Assembly: GCA_037443885.1 (NCBI GenBank)
Contig: JBBINN010000154.1
Coordinates: forward strand, 1-7,263
Direction: 5' to 3'
Length of the DNA: 7,263 nt
Source of the DNA: SG8-30 sp037443885
Lineage (GTDB): Bacteria > Pseudomonadota > Gammaproteobacteria > Steroidobacterales > Steroidobacteraceae
The notes under the pieces are model-generated. The model was not told the DNA's origin. It did no database searches and saw only the letters and a list, made by a program, of their open reading frames with translations. Within the stretch, counting starts at the first letter, position 1; every line of letters begins with the position of its first letter. Below are positions 1-5,709 of the stretch, one piece after another. Position numbers and translations under genes: made by a program.

Positions 1-46
1 ACCCCCTGGTTCACTGGCTGACCCAGCTGCGTAATCAGGAACAGGA
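1..46 (+). other. Upstream fragment and trmB ribosome binding site
   Basis: This stretch is too short to identify a gene. The three forward frames give short tails: one ends at a TGA at 19-21 (TPWFTG), one at a TAA at 32-34, and one runs on into trmB. In many gammaproteobacteria thiG lies directly upstream of trmB, and ThiG proteins end in a short Ser/Pro/Gly-rich tail, so an upstream thiG end is possible but cannot be shown. AGGA at 37-40, six bases before the ATG at 47, is a good Shine-Dalgarno site for trmB. Confidence 0.25.
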
Positions 47-715
47 ATGTCCCCAATCCGCAGCTTCGTGCGCCGCGGCGGGCGCGTGACCGGCGCGCAG
101 CAGCGCGCCCTGGCCGAATCCTGGCCGCGCTTCGGCGTGGAGTATGCGCCGCAACCGCTCGACCTGGACGCCCTTTTCGGCCGCCGCGCCCCACGGATCC
201 TCGAGATCGGCTTCGGCAACGGCGACACGCTCGTCGAGCTTGCGGCACGCCGGCCCGAGGCCGACTTCATCGGCATCGAGGTGCACTCGCCCGGCGTCGG
301 CCGCTGCCTGCTCGGCATCGAGGCTCAGGCGCTCGCCAATGTGCGCGTCATCGCCCACGATGCGGTCGAGGTGTTGACGCACATGATCCCCGACGCCTCG
401 CTGGACGAGTTGCTGCTCTACTTCCCGGACCCCTGGCCCAAGAAGCGCCATCACAAGCGCCGCATCGTCCAGCCGGAGTTCGCCACGCTCATCGCGCGCA
501 AGCTCGTCCCCGGCGGGGCGTGGCGGCTCGCGACCGACTGGGCGCCCTATGCCCAGCACATGCTCGAGGTGCTCGCGGCGGCGCCCGACTTCGTCAACGC
601 GGATCCCGCTGGCGGTTTCGTGCCGCGCCCCGGGAGCCGTCCCGAGACCAGGTTCGAGCGCCGCGGCCAGCGGCTCGGACACGAGGTCTTCGATCTCGAG
701 TTCCGCCGCCGCTGA
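47..715 (+). CDS. trmB: tRNA (guanine-N7-)-methyltransferase TrmB
   Basis: This is the cytoplasmic SAM-dependent enzyme that methylates N7 of G46 in the variable loop of tRNAs. The 222-residue protein has the expected family layout. A short basic N-terminus (RSFVRRGGRVT) is followed by the SAM-binding motif EIGFGNGD (residues 53-60) and GIEVHSPGVG (76-85). The family-defining block LYFPDPWPKKRHHKRR spans 124-139, ATDW is at 162-165, and the C-terminal tRNA-recognition segment RPETRFERRG is at 198-207. Length is close to the E. coli enzyme (about 239 residues), with the difference at the N-terminus. The ATG at 47 is chosen because AGGA lies six bases upstream and the basic N-terminus matches the family. 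The gene ends 37 bp before the stop of the convergent copper receptor gene, and no clear terminator hairpin is visible in that gap. All motifs are intact, so it should be functional. Confidence 0.97.
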   Translation: MSPIRSFVRRGGRVTGAQQRALAESWPRFGVEYAPQPLDLDALFGRRAPRILEIGFGNGDTLVELAARRPEADFIGIEVHSPGVGRCLLGIEAQALANVRVIAHDAVEVLTHMIPDASLDELLLYFPDPWPKKRHHKRRIVQPEFATLIARKLVPGGAWRLATDWAPYAQHMLEVLAAAPDFVNADPAGGFVPRPGSRPETRFERRGQRLGHEVFDLEFRRR

Positions 716-752
716 CCTCCTTGCACCGGACGACGCGACCCAGGATCAGGGC

Positions 753-2042
753 TCAGAACTTCAGGTTCACGGCTCCGTAGAACGACCGACCCGTGCCCGG
801 CACGGGCGCGCCCCAGCGCGGCTGGTTGGGCGCAGGCGGGATGGTCATGGTCGTACCCTGGCCGACGTACGCGCCGCCGAGCGGGTGCTCGTAGTAGCGG
901 TCGAAGAGGTTCTCCACGCCGACTTCCACGCTCCAGCGGTCCTGTTCATAGCGGCTGCGCAGGTGCATCAGGCCGTAACCCGCGGTCTGCATCTCGTTGC
1001 GGACCTGCGAAACGTCGTCCTTTGCCGCAACGAATTCGCCCTCGACGGTATTGCGCCATCGCCCGAGTTCGTGGCTCACGGACAGCGTGGCGTTGAGCGG
1101 CATGATGTTGTACAGGTTGTCATCGGTGTCGTCGTTCTTGCCACGCGTGTAGCTTCCGACCAGACCTGCCGCAAACACGCCAAGACGCTCGCTGCGCGCG
1201 ATCCGGCCCGCGGCCGAGAAGTCCACGCCATAGAGAGTGGCGTCCTGGTTCACGTATCGCAGCACGGTGAAGTTGTCGACCACCGGCACCGCACGCGGCG
1301 CGTTGGCAATGGAATCCCACTGCACGGCGTCGACGTAGTCGTCCACCCTGGTGTAGTACGGGGTGATTCGCACGCTCCACGACTCGCCGTCGGCATCATG
1401 CCAGTCGGCCGTGACGCTCAGGGTCCGCGCCACTTCGGGCTTCAGTTCCACGTCGCCGAAGTAGCCGTTGCCGTCGCCCACGAAGTTGTTCATGAGCGCT
1501 GCCATCTGCCAGCTCGACCAGGTGTAGCGCTCGTACAGGTTCGGCGAGCGCGTCTTCTGCGCCAGGCCGAGTTCGTAGGTTTGCGTTGCCGAGGGCGTGA
1601 AACCGGCAATCCAGGAGGCGTCCCAGTTGCCGTCGCTCCTGCTGCGCGACTGCGTATTGAACAGTGCCGCGTCGCGCGTCTGGTTCCCCATGCCGCCGCT
1701 GCCGCTGACTGGAAACGTGTCGGTGTTGTAGCCGTGCACCGGGCCCGCGTCCGTGGTGACGTGCTCGTAACGCAGGCCGAGGACATGCGACCAGCGTTCG
1801 CGGCGAAACTCCCACTCGGCGAAGGCAGCGTAGCGGTCGCGTTCGCCGTCGTTGATGTTCAGGAACTCGTAGGGCCACATGCCGGCGCCCGAGGGGGGCC
1901 ACCAGTCGTCGAGGCGGAAGCCGACGTACTCGCCGCCTACGCGCAGCACCGCACGCTCGGCGAGCTGTATCACGGCAGTCATCGAGGCTCCCGTCGTATC
2001 GCCGTCGGCCTTCATCGGCATGCCGGCGGCGCAGCCGACCAT
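753..2042 (-). CDS. C-terminal part of copper receptor: remaining beta-barrel
   Basis: This frame starts at an ATG (2040-2042) immediately after the TAG that ends the N-terminal half, and it encodes 429 residues. It is pure TonB-receptor barrel: alternating amphipathic strands, KTRSPNLYERYTW around residue 163, ELKPEVARTLSV, GVENLFDRYYEHPLGG near the end, and a terminal strand GAVNLKF closing on Phe. It has no signal peptide or plug, so an independently made product would not be exported. A GATGGTGAAC stretch precedes the TAG-ATG, but no convincing Shine-Dalgarno site does. It is best read as the downstream part of the interrupted receptor; translational reinitiation at TAGATG is possible but would give a cytoplasmic, non-functional polypeptide. 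Confidence 0.85.
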   Translation of the reverse strand: MVGCAAGMPMKADGDTTGASMTAVIQLAERAVLRVGGEYVGFRLDDWWPPSGAGMWPYEFLNINDGERDRYAAFAEWEFRRERWSHVLGLRYEHVTTDAGPVHGYNTDTFPVSGSGGMGNQTRDAALFNTQSRSRSDGNWDASWIAGFTPSATQTYELGLAQKTRSPNLYERYTWSSWQMAALMNNFVGDGNGYFGDVELKPEVARTLSVTADWHDADGESWSVRITPYYTRVDDYVDAVQWDSIANAPRAVPVVDNFTVLRYVNQDATLYGVDFSAAGRIARSERLGVFAAGLVGSYTRGKNDDTDDNLYNIMPLNATLSVSHELGRWRNTVEGEFVAAKDDVSQVRNEMQTAGYGLMHLRSRYEQDRWSVEVGVENLFDRYYEHPLGGAYVGQGTTMTIPPAPNQPRWGAPVPGTGRSFYGAVNLKF

Positions 2043-2058
2043 CTAGCCGTTCACCATC
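2033..2058 (-). repeat. Short direct repeat whose junction forms the amber codon
   Basis: On the plus strand AGCCG-ACCATC (2033-2043) and AGCCG-TTC-ACCATC (2045-2058) lie in tandem, separated by one base. They are identical apart from three bases missing from one copy. The in-frame TAG (CTA on the plus strand, 2043-2045) spans the junction. Removing the TAG-Met-Val-Gly codons (12 bases) would restore a continuous reading of RMVNG directly into CAAGMPM. That suggests the stop arose by a small in-frame duplication, or is an artefact at this repeat. Confidence 0.6.
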
Positions 2059-3092
2059 CTCGTGCCCGAGATCGGCGTGCACGGCGAGCCGTTCACGGCC
2101 ATGTCCCCGCCCGAGCCGGCAGGCGGGGCACCGGGGCCGTACCAGAAGCGCTTGTCGGGACCGAAGTCCATCTCGTGCTCGGTGCTCTGGTAGTAGGCGC
2201 GCGCCTGCAGCGTGCCCCACTCGAGTCGTCCGGTGTAGGCGAGATTGAACTTGCTGGCGGTGTTGCCCGTCATGTCCATCCGCTGGTTCGGGTACAGCTG
2301 CCCGGGGACGTCCTGGTAGCTGTAGCTGAAGTCGAACAGGTGGCTGCCGCTGCGCCAGGCGAGTCGCACCGCGTGGTTCGTCGTCTCGTAGGCCGTCGAG
2401 CCGACGTCATCGGTGGAGAGGGCGTGGCCTTCGCGCCCGGTGAAGGTGTAGCCCTTGAAGTCGCCGCCGGCCGTGTAGTTGCCCGACTTCGCATAGGCGC
2501 CGGTGTAACCGGCGCTGAATCGCTCGGTAGCGTAGGTGCCCGCGAGATTCCCGCCCCAGCTGCCGTCAATGCTCCTGTAGAAGCTCCCGGTCTGGCCCTC
2601 GAGCAGGCTGCCGTCGGCCGTCGCGAACGCGGGATCGGCGGAGCGCACGAGAATGGTGCCGCCGATGCTGTCGCCGCCGACGCTGACCGGCGTGACCCCT
2701 GCGTACACCTCGATGGCCGCGACGGCTGTCGGGTCGATGTAGGAAAGCGGCGGATTCATGTGGTTCGGGCAGGCCGCGGCGATGTCGGCGCCGTCGACCT
2801 GCGTGCGCAGGCGGTCGTCGGCGAGGCCACGGATGACGGGGAGGCCCGACGCGCCGCCGGCGCCTTGCACCGCGACGCCGGGGATTCCCTTCAGGAGGCT
2901 TGCCGTGTCGCTGGTGCGGGCGCGGCGACGCGCGATCTCGGTCGCATCGAGGGACTCCGAGCCGAGGCCCGGGCTGAGGATGCGCCGGGCAGTGACGATC
3001 AACTCTTCGAGTGCTGCGGCGTCGTCGGCCGCCATGCCGGGAGCGGCATGCAGGGCGATGACGACGGCCAGAGCGACGGTGCTGGATTTCAT
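2043..3092 (-). CDS. N-terminal part of copper receptor: signal peptide, plug and first barrel strands
   Basis: This reading frame gives 349 residues ending at TAG. The signal peptide is MKSSTVALAVVIALHAAPGMA, with cleavage predicted after residue 21. The plug runs from about 59 to 150: DTASLLKGIPGVAV (62-75), LPVIRGLADDRL (84-95), the Cys-Pro-Asn-His-Met copper motif at 108-112 followed by NPPLSYIDP, and the plug end GGDSIGGTILVRS (139-151). Barrel strands follow from about 165. The second copper motif HEM (306-308) also lies in this half, so all predicted metal ligands are upstream of the stop. A Cys at 338, just before the break, is probably the partner of a Cys just after it in a surface-loop disulfide. 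Alone this fragment holds a complete plug but fewer than half the usual 22 barrel strands, so it is unlikely to form a working receptor. Confidence 0.85.
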   Translation of the reverse strand: MKSSTVALAVVIALHAAPGMAADDAAALEELIVTARRILSPGLGSESLDATEIARRRARTSDTASLLKGIPGVAVQGAGGASGLPVIRGLADDRLRTQVDGADIAAACPNHMNPPLSYIDPTAVAAIEVYAGVTPVSVGGDSIGGTILVRSADPAFATADGSLLEGQTGSFYRSIDGSWGGNLAGTYATERFSAGYTGAYAKSGNYTAGGDFKGYTFTGREGHALSTDDVGSTAYETTNHAVRLAWRSGSHLFDFSYSYQDVPGQLYPNQRMDMTGNTASKFNLAYTGRLEWGTLQARAYYQSTEHEMDFGPDKRFWYGPGAPPAGSGGDMAVNGSPCTPISGTRMVNG

Positions 3093-3157
3093 GTTGCGGG
3101 TTCCGAAAAGAGGGTCAGTTCGACCGACGCGGGACGCCCCTCCGTCAAGGCGCGGCG

Positions 3158-3185
3158 CCCAGGGGCGCGAACTTGCGGCCCTGGG
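3158..3185 (-). promoter_or_regulatory. Candidate leader hairpin upstream of the copper receptor
   Basis: The 150 bp between the DUF2946-like gene and the receptor holds an inverted repeat: CCCAGGG (3158-3164) pairs with CCCTGGG (3179-3185), and an inner CGC (3166-3168) pairs with GCG (3175-3177) around the loop GAACTT, with one G-G mismatch. It could be an RNA hairpin in the leader or a protein-binding site. A perfect CCCCCGGGGG palindrome lies further upstream at 3204-3213. On the minus strand TTGACG (3148-3143) could serve as a -35, but no convincing -10 follows. No T-run follows the hairpin, so it is not an obvious terminator. GC-rich DNA often gives such repeats by chance. Confidence 0.3.
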
Positions 3186-3242
3186 GCGGCACGAAGCCGC
3201 GATCCCCCGGGGGGCAGCGGCATGCACCGTGCGTCGGATTGC

Positions 3243-3635
3243 TTAGCTGACTAGGGAACCGGCCGGAGGCGCGCGGGGCGGCGGGCGAAGAGACGCCTGC
3301 AGGGCGGAGAGTATCGGCGCCGTACGGCCGGCGGTGCTGACGACGGCGGGCGCTGGAGCCGCCGGCGAGGCAATCTCGGGCGCGGGGCCAATGCCTGCCC
3401 CCGCCGCGAAGGCGCATGGTTCATGACCGAGGCTACGCTCGTGGCCCACCGGTGTGCCGTCGCCGTCGTAGGCGACGAACGTGCTGCCGAAACCCGCGGA
3501 TGAACACAGCTCGAGCGCGAAGGCCGAGCCGGCGCCGGGCATGAAGCCGACGGGAATCAGCGCGCGAAAGACCAGCGCCGGGAGCAGCCAAAGCAGCACC
3601 CGCTCGCGCAGCCCTACCCGCCTCAGGCTTGCCAT
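3243..3635 (-). CDS. DUF2946-like small membrane protein associated with copper receptor
   Basis: This 130-residue protein has an N-terminal basic stretch, a membrane segment (about 12-30, LLWLLPALVFRALIPVG) and the sequence ALIPVGFMPG that typifies DUF2946 proteins. A Cys follows at 44 (LELCSS), then HEPCAFA (71-77), a second hydrophobic Ala/Pro-rich stretch (about 75-112), and a C-terminal RPPPRAPP tail also common in that family. The family has no established biochemical function, but its members frequently sit beside copper-related genes and TonB-dependent copper receptors. C44, H65, H71 and C74 could bind metal, which is inference. The ATG at 3633-3635 is chosen because it puts the membrane segment near the start. 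A TTG at 3689 would add 18 residues without a better ribosome site, and neither start has a strong Shine-Dalgarno sequence. It lies on the same strand and upstream of the receptor, so co-transcription is likely. Confidence 0.75.
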   Translation of the reverse strand: MASLRRVGLRERVLLWLLPALVFRALIPVGFMPGAGSAFALELCSSAGFGSTFVAYDGDGTPVGHERSLGHEPCAFAAGAGIGPAPEIASPAAPAPAVVSTAGRTAPILSALQASLRPPPRAPPAGSLVS

Positions 3636-3750
3636 GTTCACGCCGACAGTCTGGCGCAGCGGCTCTCGCAATCCAAGTCGAACGCGCAAGTGCCGGCTGA
3701 CGGGAGGGTAGCGGGGGCGCCGCGCGAGGCCGAGGCAGTTGGGTGATTGC
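3636..3750 (-). other. Gap between HAF-protein gene and DUF2946-like gene
   Basis: These 115 bp separate two same-strand genes. I see no rho-independent terminator after the HAF gene and no clear promoter or metal-regulator operator for the copper pair, though transcription of the copper genes presumably starts here. The sequence is strongly GC-rich. Confidence 0.3.
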
Positions 3751-3834
3751 TCAGCAGGAGATGAATCGGCGAGTCAGGCCCAGGCCGAGGAGACCGAGCA
3801 GACCAAGCAGGTCGACGCACCCTCCACCGCCCGA
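3751..3834 (-). other. Putative C-terminal CTERM sorting signal of the HAF protein
   Basis: The last 27 residues form a tripartite tail: Gly-rich plus Cys (GGGGC, 572-576), about 14 hydrophobic residues rich in Leu and Gly, then Arg-Arg and five further residues. This layout fits tails removed by rhombosortase-type or related membrane proteases in Gram-negative bacteria. The Cys is more like Cys-containing classes (JDVT- or MYXO-CTERM) than classic GlyGly-CTERM. No processing protease gene is in this window. Confidence 0.6.
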
Positions 3835-5544
3835 TTTCCTCTCGAACGTCACCGAGACCTTCGCTTCGCTCGTCAGCTCACCCGCTGCGCATTTGAGTCC
3901 GTAGCCGACCACGCCGGGCTTATTGCCGATGACCTCCCGGCGGCCGCTGGTGGGGAGGACTCCCGCCCAGCCATCGCCCGGCTGCCCGCCGGTCGCCGTG
4001 CAGCCATCCGCCCCATCGGCCGACCATACGATGACGACGGCCTTGCCGACTGGACTCACCGACGGCGTCGCCGTGATCCGTAGCGACGGTGGCGCCGCTG
4101 CATACGTGACCAGCACCCTGGAATCGGCCGAGAGCGGTCCGGCGCTGCAGCGAATCACGTATTCCACGCCACCCGGCAGCCCGGATGTCACGGCGAACTG
4201 CCCCGATGCTGATCGCGTTCCCGCCCAGCCGTCGCCCGAGACGCCACCGGTGGCGACGCAGCTGTTCGCGCTCTGGCTGTTCCACGTCAGGGTGACCGGC
4301 GTACGCACCGGTGCCTCTACCGAGCCAGCGGTCAACGTCACGGTCGGCGCAACCGGCGTCAACAGATAGGCTGCCGCCAGCGTGTCCGGCTCCGCCGCCG
4401 TGTCTGTCGCAACGACGAGCAGGTACGGACCGTCGTTGATAGTCACCTGTAACTCATTCGCGTTCCCGAGTTGCAGGGTCGATCCGACGCCCTCGAGGTC
4501 GGCCACGTCCAGCATCGCGCCGTCCGCATGGACGAATGGGCGAATCTGCCCCTGCGAATCGAAAGACGAACCCGCAACCTGCCCCCGGTTGTTGAGAGAC
4601 TGGGCCCGGCTCGAGTTTCCGCCCAGGGTTCCGAGGTCGATCGAAGCACCGGAGCTGTACAGGCACGCATATACAGCCCCGGAAGCCCCGTATCCGGCGA
4701 CCTCATCCCGATCGTTGAGTGCAACCGCATAGAAATCCACGGCCAGGGGGATGGGACGCGACGGCCAGCAGCCGCTCGTGGGAACCCCGGAAGTAACGCC
4801 GTCCCGCCAGAGGACCGCCGACCTTCCCACGCCGGGGATGCGCGGGCGAAAGGCCAGAATCGTTCCTGACTCGTTAACGGCGGTCGCTACGACCCCTTGG
4901 GTCCCGAGCTCTTGCCATTCACCGTCCCGATACAACCACATCGAAATCGGCGAATAGTCCGGTCCCAGATATCCCACGATCGCCCCGGCATCGCTGATGT
5001 CGACGGCGGTGGAAAATGAAGACGATGACGGCCCGAGCTGCACGACGTTGCCGCGCTCGTAGAGCCAGGGCGTGTTGGGCATGAAGAGCTCGGGCCCCGA
5101 ATTGCCGATGACCTGGCCCGCGTTGTTGATGCCGATGGCGTTCGAGGTGCGTCCAAGGGACGATGTATCGATGACCGTCCATCCGCTGCCGTCGTGGAAG
5201 GCCACCTCGTAAGGGTCTTCGTAGTACGGACCCGGCGGGGACGGCTTCCTGGCGTTGCCCACGATCCAAGCCGACTCGTTGATCGCCTTGACCACGAAGC
5301 TCGAATAGCCGCCAGCCGGCAGGCCGAGGTCCTGCACCGCTGACGACGTGTACAGCAGGACACCCGCGGAAGGGCTGCCGCAGCACGGCTGCCCGACGAC
5401 TTCGCCCCTCTGGTTCATCGCCACGGGCCAGATGCCGAGTGCCTTCAGATCCGTGACCGAATATGTCGGCAGGTCCGGCGCGCCCCAGGCATTGCTGCCC
5501 GCCAGAGCCAGAATGGCGCAGAAACACGGAAGGCTTCTATCCAT
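3751..5544 (-). CDS. Secreted HAF-repeat protein with tandem Ig-like modules and C-terminal sorting tail
   Basis: This 597-residue protein has a signal peptide at 1 to about 21 (MDRSLPCFCAILALAGSNAWG). About seven HAF-type repeats follow (about 40-350), with the pattern A-x-(N/D)-x-x-G-x-V-x-G. The clearest are AIGINNAGQVIGNS (136-149) and SLNNRGQVAGSS (316-327), the latter preceded by DLGTLGG (303-309). Such repeats are known from extracellular proteins of unknown function and probably form a propeller-like fold. Two Ig-like modules (about 399-481 and 485-567) come next, each with Cys-x-Ala-Thr-Gly-Gly, GDGWAG and a second Cys. The tail is SGGGGC (571-576), a Leu/Gly hydrophobic stretch and Arg-Arg (592-593), resembling GlyGly-CTERM or Cys-containing CTERM sorting signals. 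The ATG at 5544 is chosen for a GGAGG 8 bases upstream. The open frame continues far upstream, antisense to tetR and tolC, and that part is not coding. Substrate or partner is unknown. Confidence 0.88.
   Translation of the reverse strand: MDRSLPCFCAILALAGSNAWGAPDLPTYSVTDLKALGIWPVAMNQRGEVVGQPCCGSPSAGVLLYTSSAVQDLGLPAGGYSSFVVKAINESAWIVGNARKPSPPGPYYEDPYEVAFHDGSGWTVIDTSSLGRTSNAIGINNAGQVIGNSGPELFMPNTPWLYERGNVVQLGPSSSSFSTAVDISDAGAIVGYLGPDYSPISMWLYRDGEWQELGTQGVVATAVNESGTILAFRPRIPGVGRSAVLWRDGVTSGVPTSGCWPSRPIPLAVDFYAVALNDRDEVAGYGASGAVYACLYSSGASIDLGTLGGNSSRAQSLNNRGQVAGSSFDSQGQIRPFVHADGAMLDVADLEGVGSTLQLGNANELQVTINDGPYLLVVATDTAAEPDTLAAAYLLTPVAPTVTLTAGSVEAPVRTPVTLTWNSQSANSCVATGGVSGDGWAGTRSASGQFAVTSGLPGGVEYVIRCSAGPLSADSRVLVTYAAAPPSLRITATPSVSPVGKAVVIVWSADGADGCTATGGQPGDGWAGVLPTSGRREVIGNKPGVVGYGLKCAAGELTSEAKVSVTFERKSGGGGCVDLLGLLGLLGLGLTRRFISC
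3844..4350 (-). repeat. Tandem duplication encoding two Ig-like modules
   Basis: Two modules repeat with an exact 86-residue (258-base) period. The cysteine pairs fall at residues 429/466 and 515/552, and GDGWAG at 437-442 and 523-528. Similarity is still visible at base level: CCCGCCCAGCC occurs at 3962-3972 and again at 4220-4230. Each module probably has one disulfide. The divergence elsewhere points to an old internal duplication. Confidence 0.75.
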
Positions 5545-5552
5545 CGCGGCCG

Positions 5553-5557
5553 CCTCC
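5553..5557 (-). promoter_or_regulatory. Shine-Dalgarno site of the HAF-repeat gene
   Basis: GGAGG on the minus strand lies eight bases before the ATG at 5544. It decides the start over an in-frame ATG at 5559, which would overlap the site and add only five residues ahead of a normal signal peptide. Confidence 0.65.
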
Positions 5558-5673
5558 ATGCCCGCTTGTCGCTCGACTGCAGGATGTCCCCATCCGGGGC
5601 CCGCCACCATCCGGAAATCGTGCACATGCAGGCAGGCGGAAAGACCGGGATCTTCGGCGCGTGCCTCCTCTTG

Positions 5674-5697
5674 TTGACGAATCGTCAATGATTGACG
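5674..5697. promoter_or_regulatory. Operator cluster: three alternating TTGACG half-sites
   Basis: Two perfect 15-bp palindromes overlap: TTGACGAATCGTCAA (5674-5688) and CGTCAATGATTGACG (5683-5697). They share the middle half-site, giving TTGACG forward, reverse, forward. The cluster lies 12 bases upstream of the tetR start in the divergent gap, the usual place for a TetR-family autoregulatory operator. That this regulator binds here is inference. Confidence 0.65.
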
Positions 5698-5703
5698 TAG
5701 AGT
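5674..5703 (+). promoter_or_regulatory. Candidate promoter of the tetR-tolC operon
   Basis: TTGACG (5674-5679) is a near-consensus -35. With an 18-base spacer, TAGAGT (5698-5703) is a moderate -10. Transcription would then begin at about 5710, on or next to the tetR ATG, so the message may be leaderless. No good Shine-Dalgarno sequence precedes that ATG, which fits. TAAAAT at 5704-5709 is a closer -10 match but has no -35 at proper spacing and would start transcription inside the gene. The operator overlaps this promoter, so a bound repressor would block polymerase. Confidence 0.45.
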
Positions 5704-5709
5704 TAAAAT

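Larger units (their letters stand above)
753..3092 (-). pseudogene. OprC/NosA-type TonB-dependent copper receptor, interrupted by in-frame TAG
   Basis: Read through one amber codon at 2043-2045, this is a 779-codon gene for an outer-membrane TonB-dependent receptor. It starts at the ATG at 3090-3092, preceded by GGAA with 8 bases spacing and followed by a clear signal peptide. In-frame codons further upstream give a low-complexity, non-signal sequence and are rejected. Features in order are a signal peptide (1 to about 21), a TonB-box-like EELIVTAR (29-36), the plug, the barrel, and a terminal Phe as in other outer-membrane barrels. The plug carries CPNHM (108-112) and the barrel carries HEM (306-308). 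These match the CxxxM-HxM copper site described for Pseudomonas OprC, so copper is the likely substrate. The two halves share one frame, and no other stop or frameshift is seen. The lesion may be a true inactivating mutation, a sequencing or assembly error, or a readthrough/reinitiation site. The upstream DUF2946-like gene supports a copper role. Confidence 0.85.

Noticed and set aside
1..34. End of thiG before trmB
   Set aside because: Known gene order makes it plausible, but 34 bases give no distinctive residues and two frames have nearby stops, so it cannot be supported.
35..682. 215-codon minus-strand frame over trmB
   Set aside because: It is a shadow of trmB, whose plus-strand motifs are unambiguous, and has no similarity I recognise.
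2043..2045. TAG as pyrrolysine or a reassigned amber codon
   Set aside because: There is no independent sign of recoding in this window; the repeat at the site offers a simpler origin by duplication.
3093..3227. Upstream extension of the receptor to an in-frame start at 3227
   Set aside because: The added 45 residues are Arg/Ala-rich and would bury the signal peptide that begins at 3092, which also has a GGAA ribosome site.
549..3254. 901-codon open frame on the plus strand, antisense to the copper receptor
   Set aside because: It overlaps the receptor over nearly its full length, has no recognisable domain or signal, and its composition (Arg/Ala/Val/His-rich) is what a high-GC gene gives in the opposite strand. 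The receptor frame shows clear family motifs.
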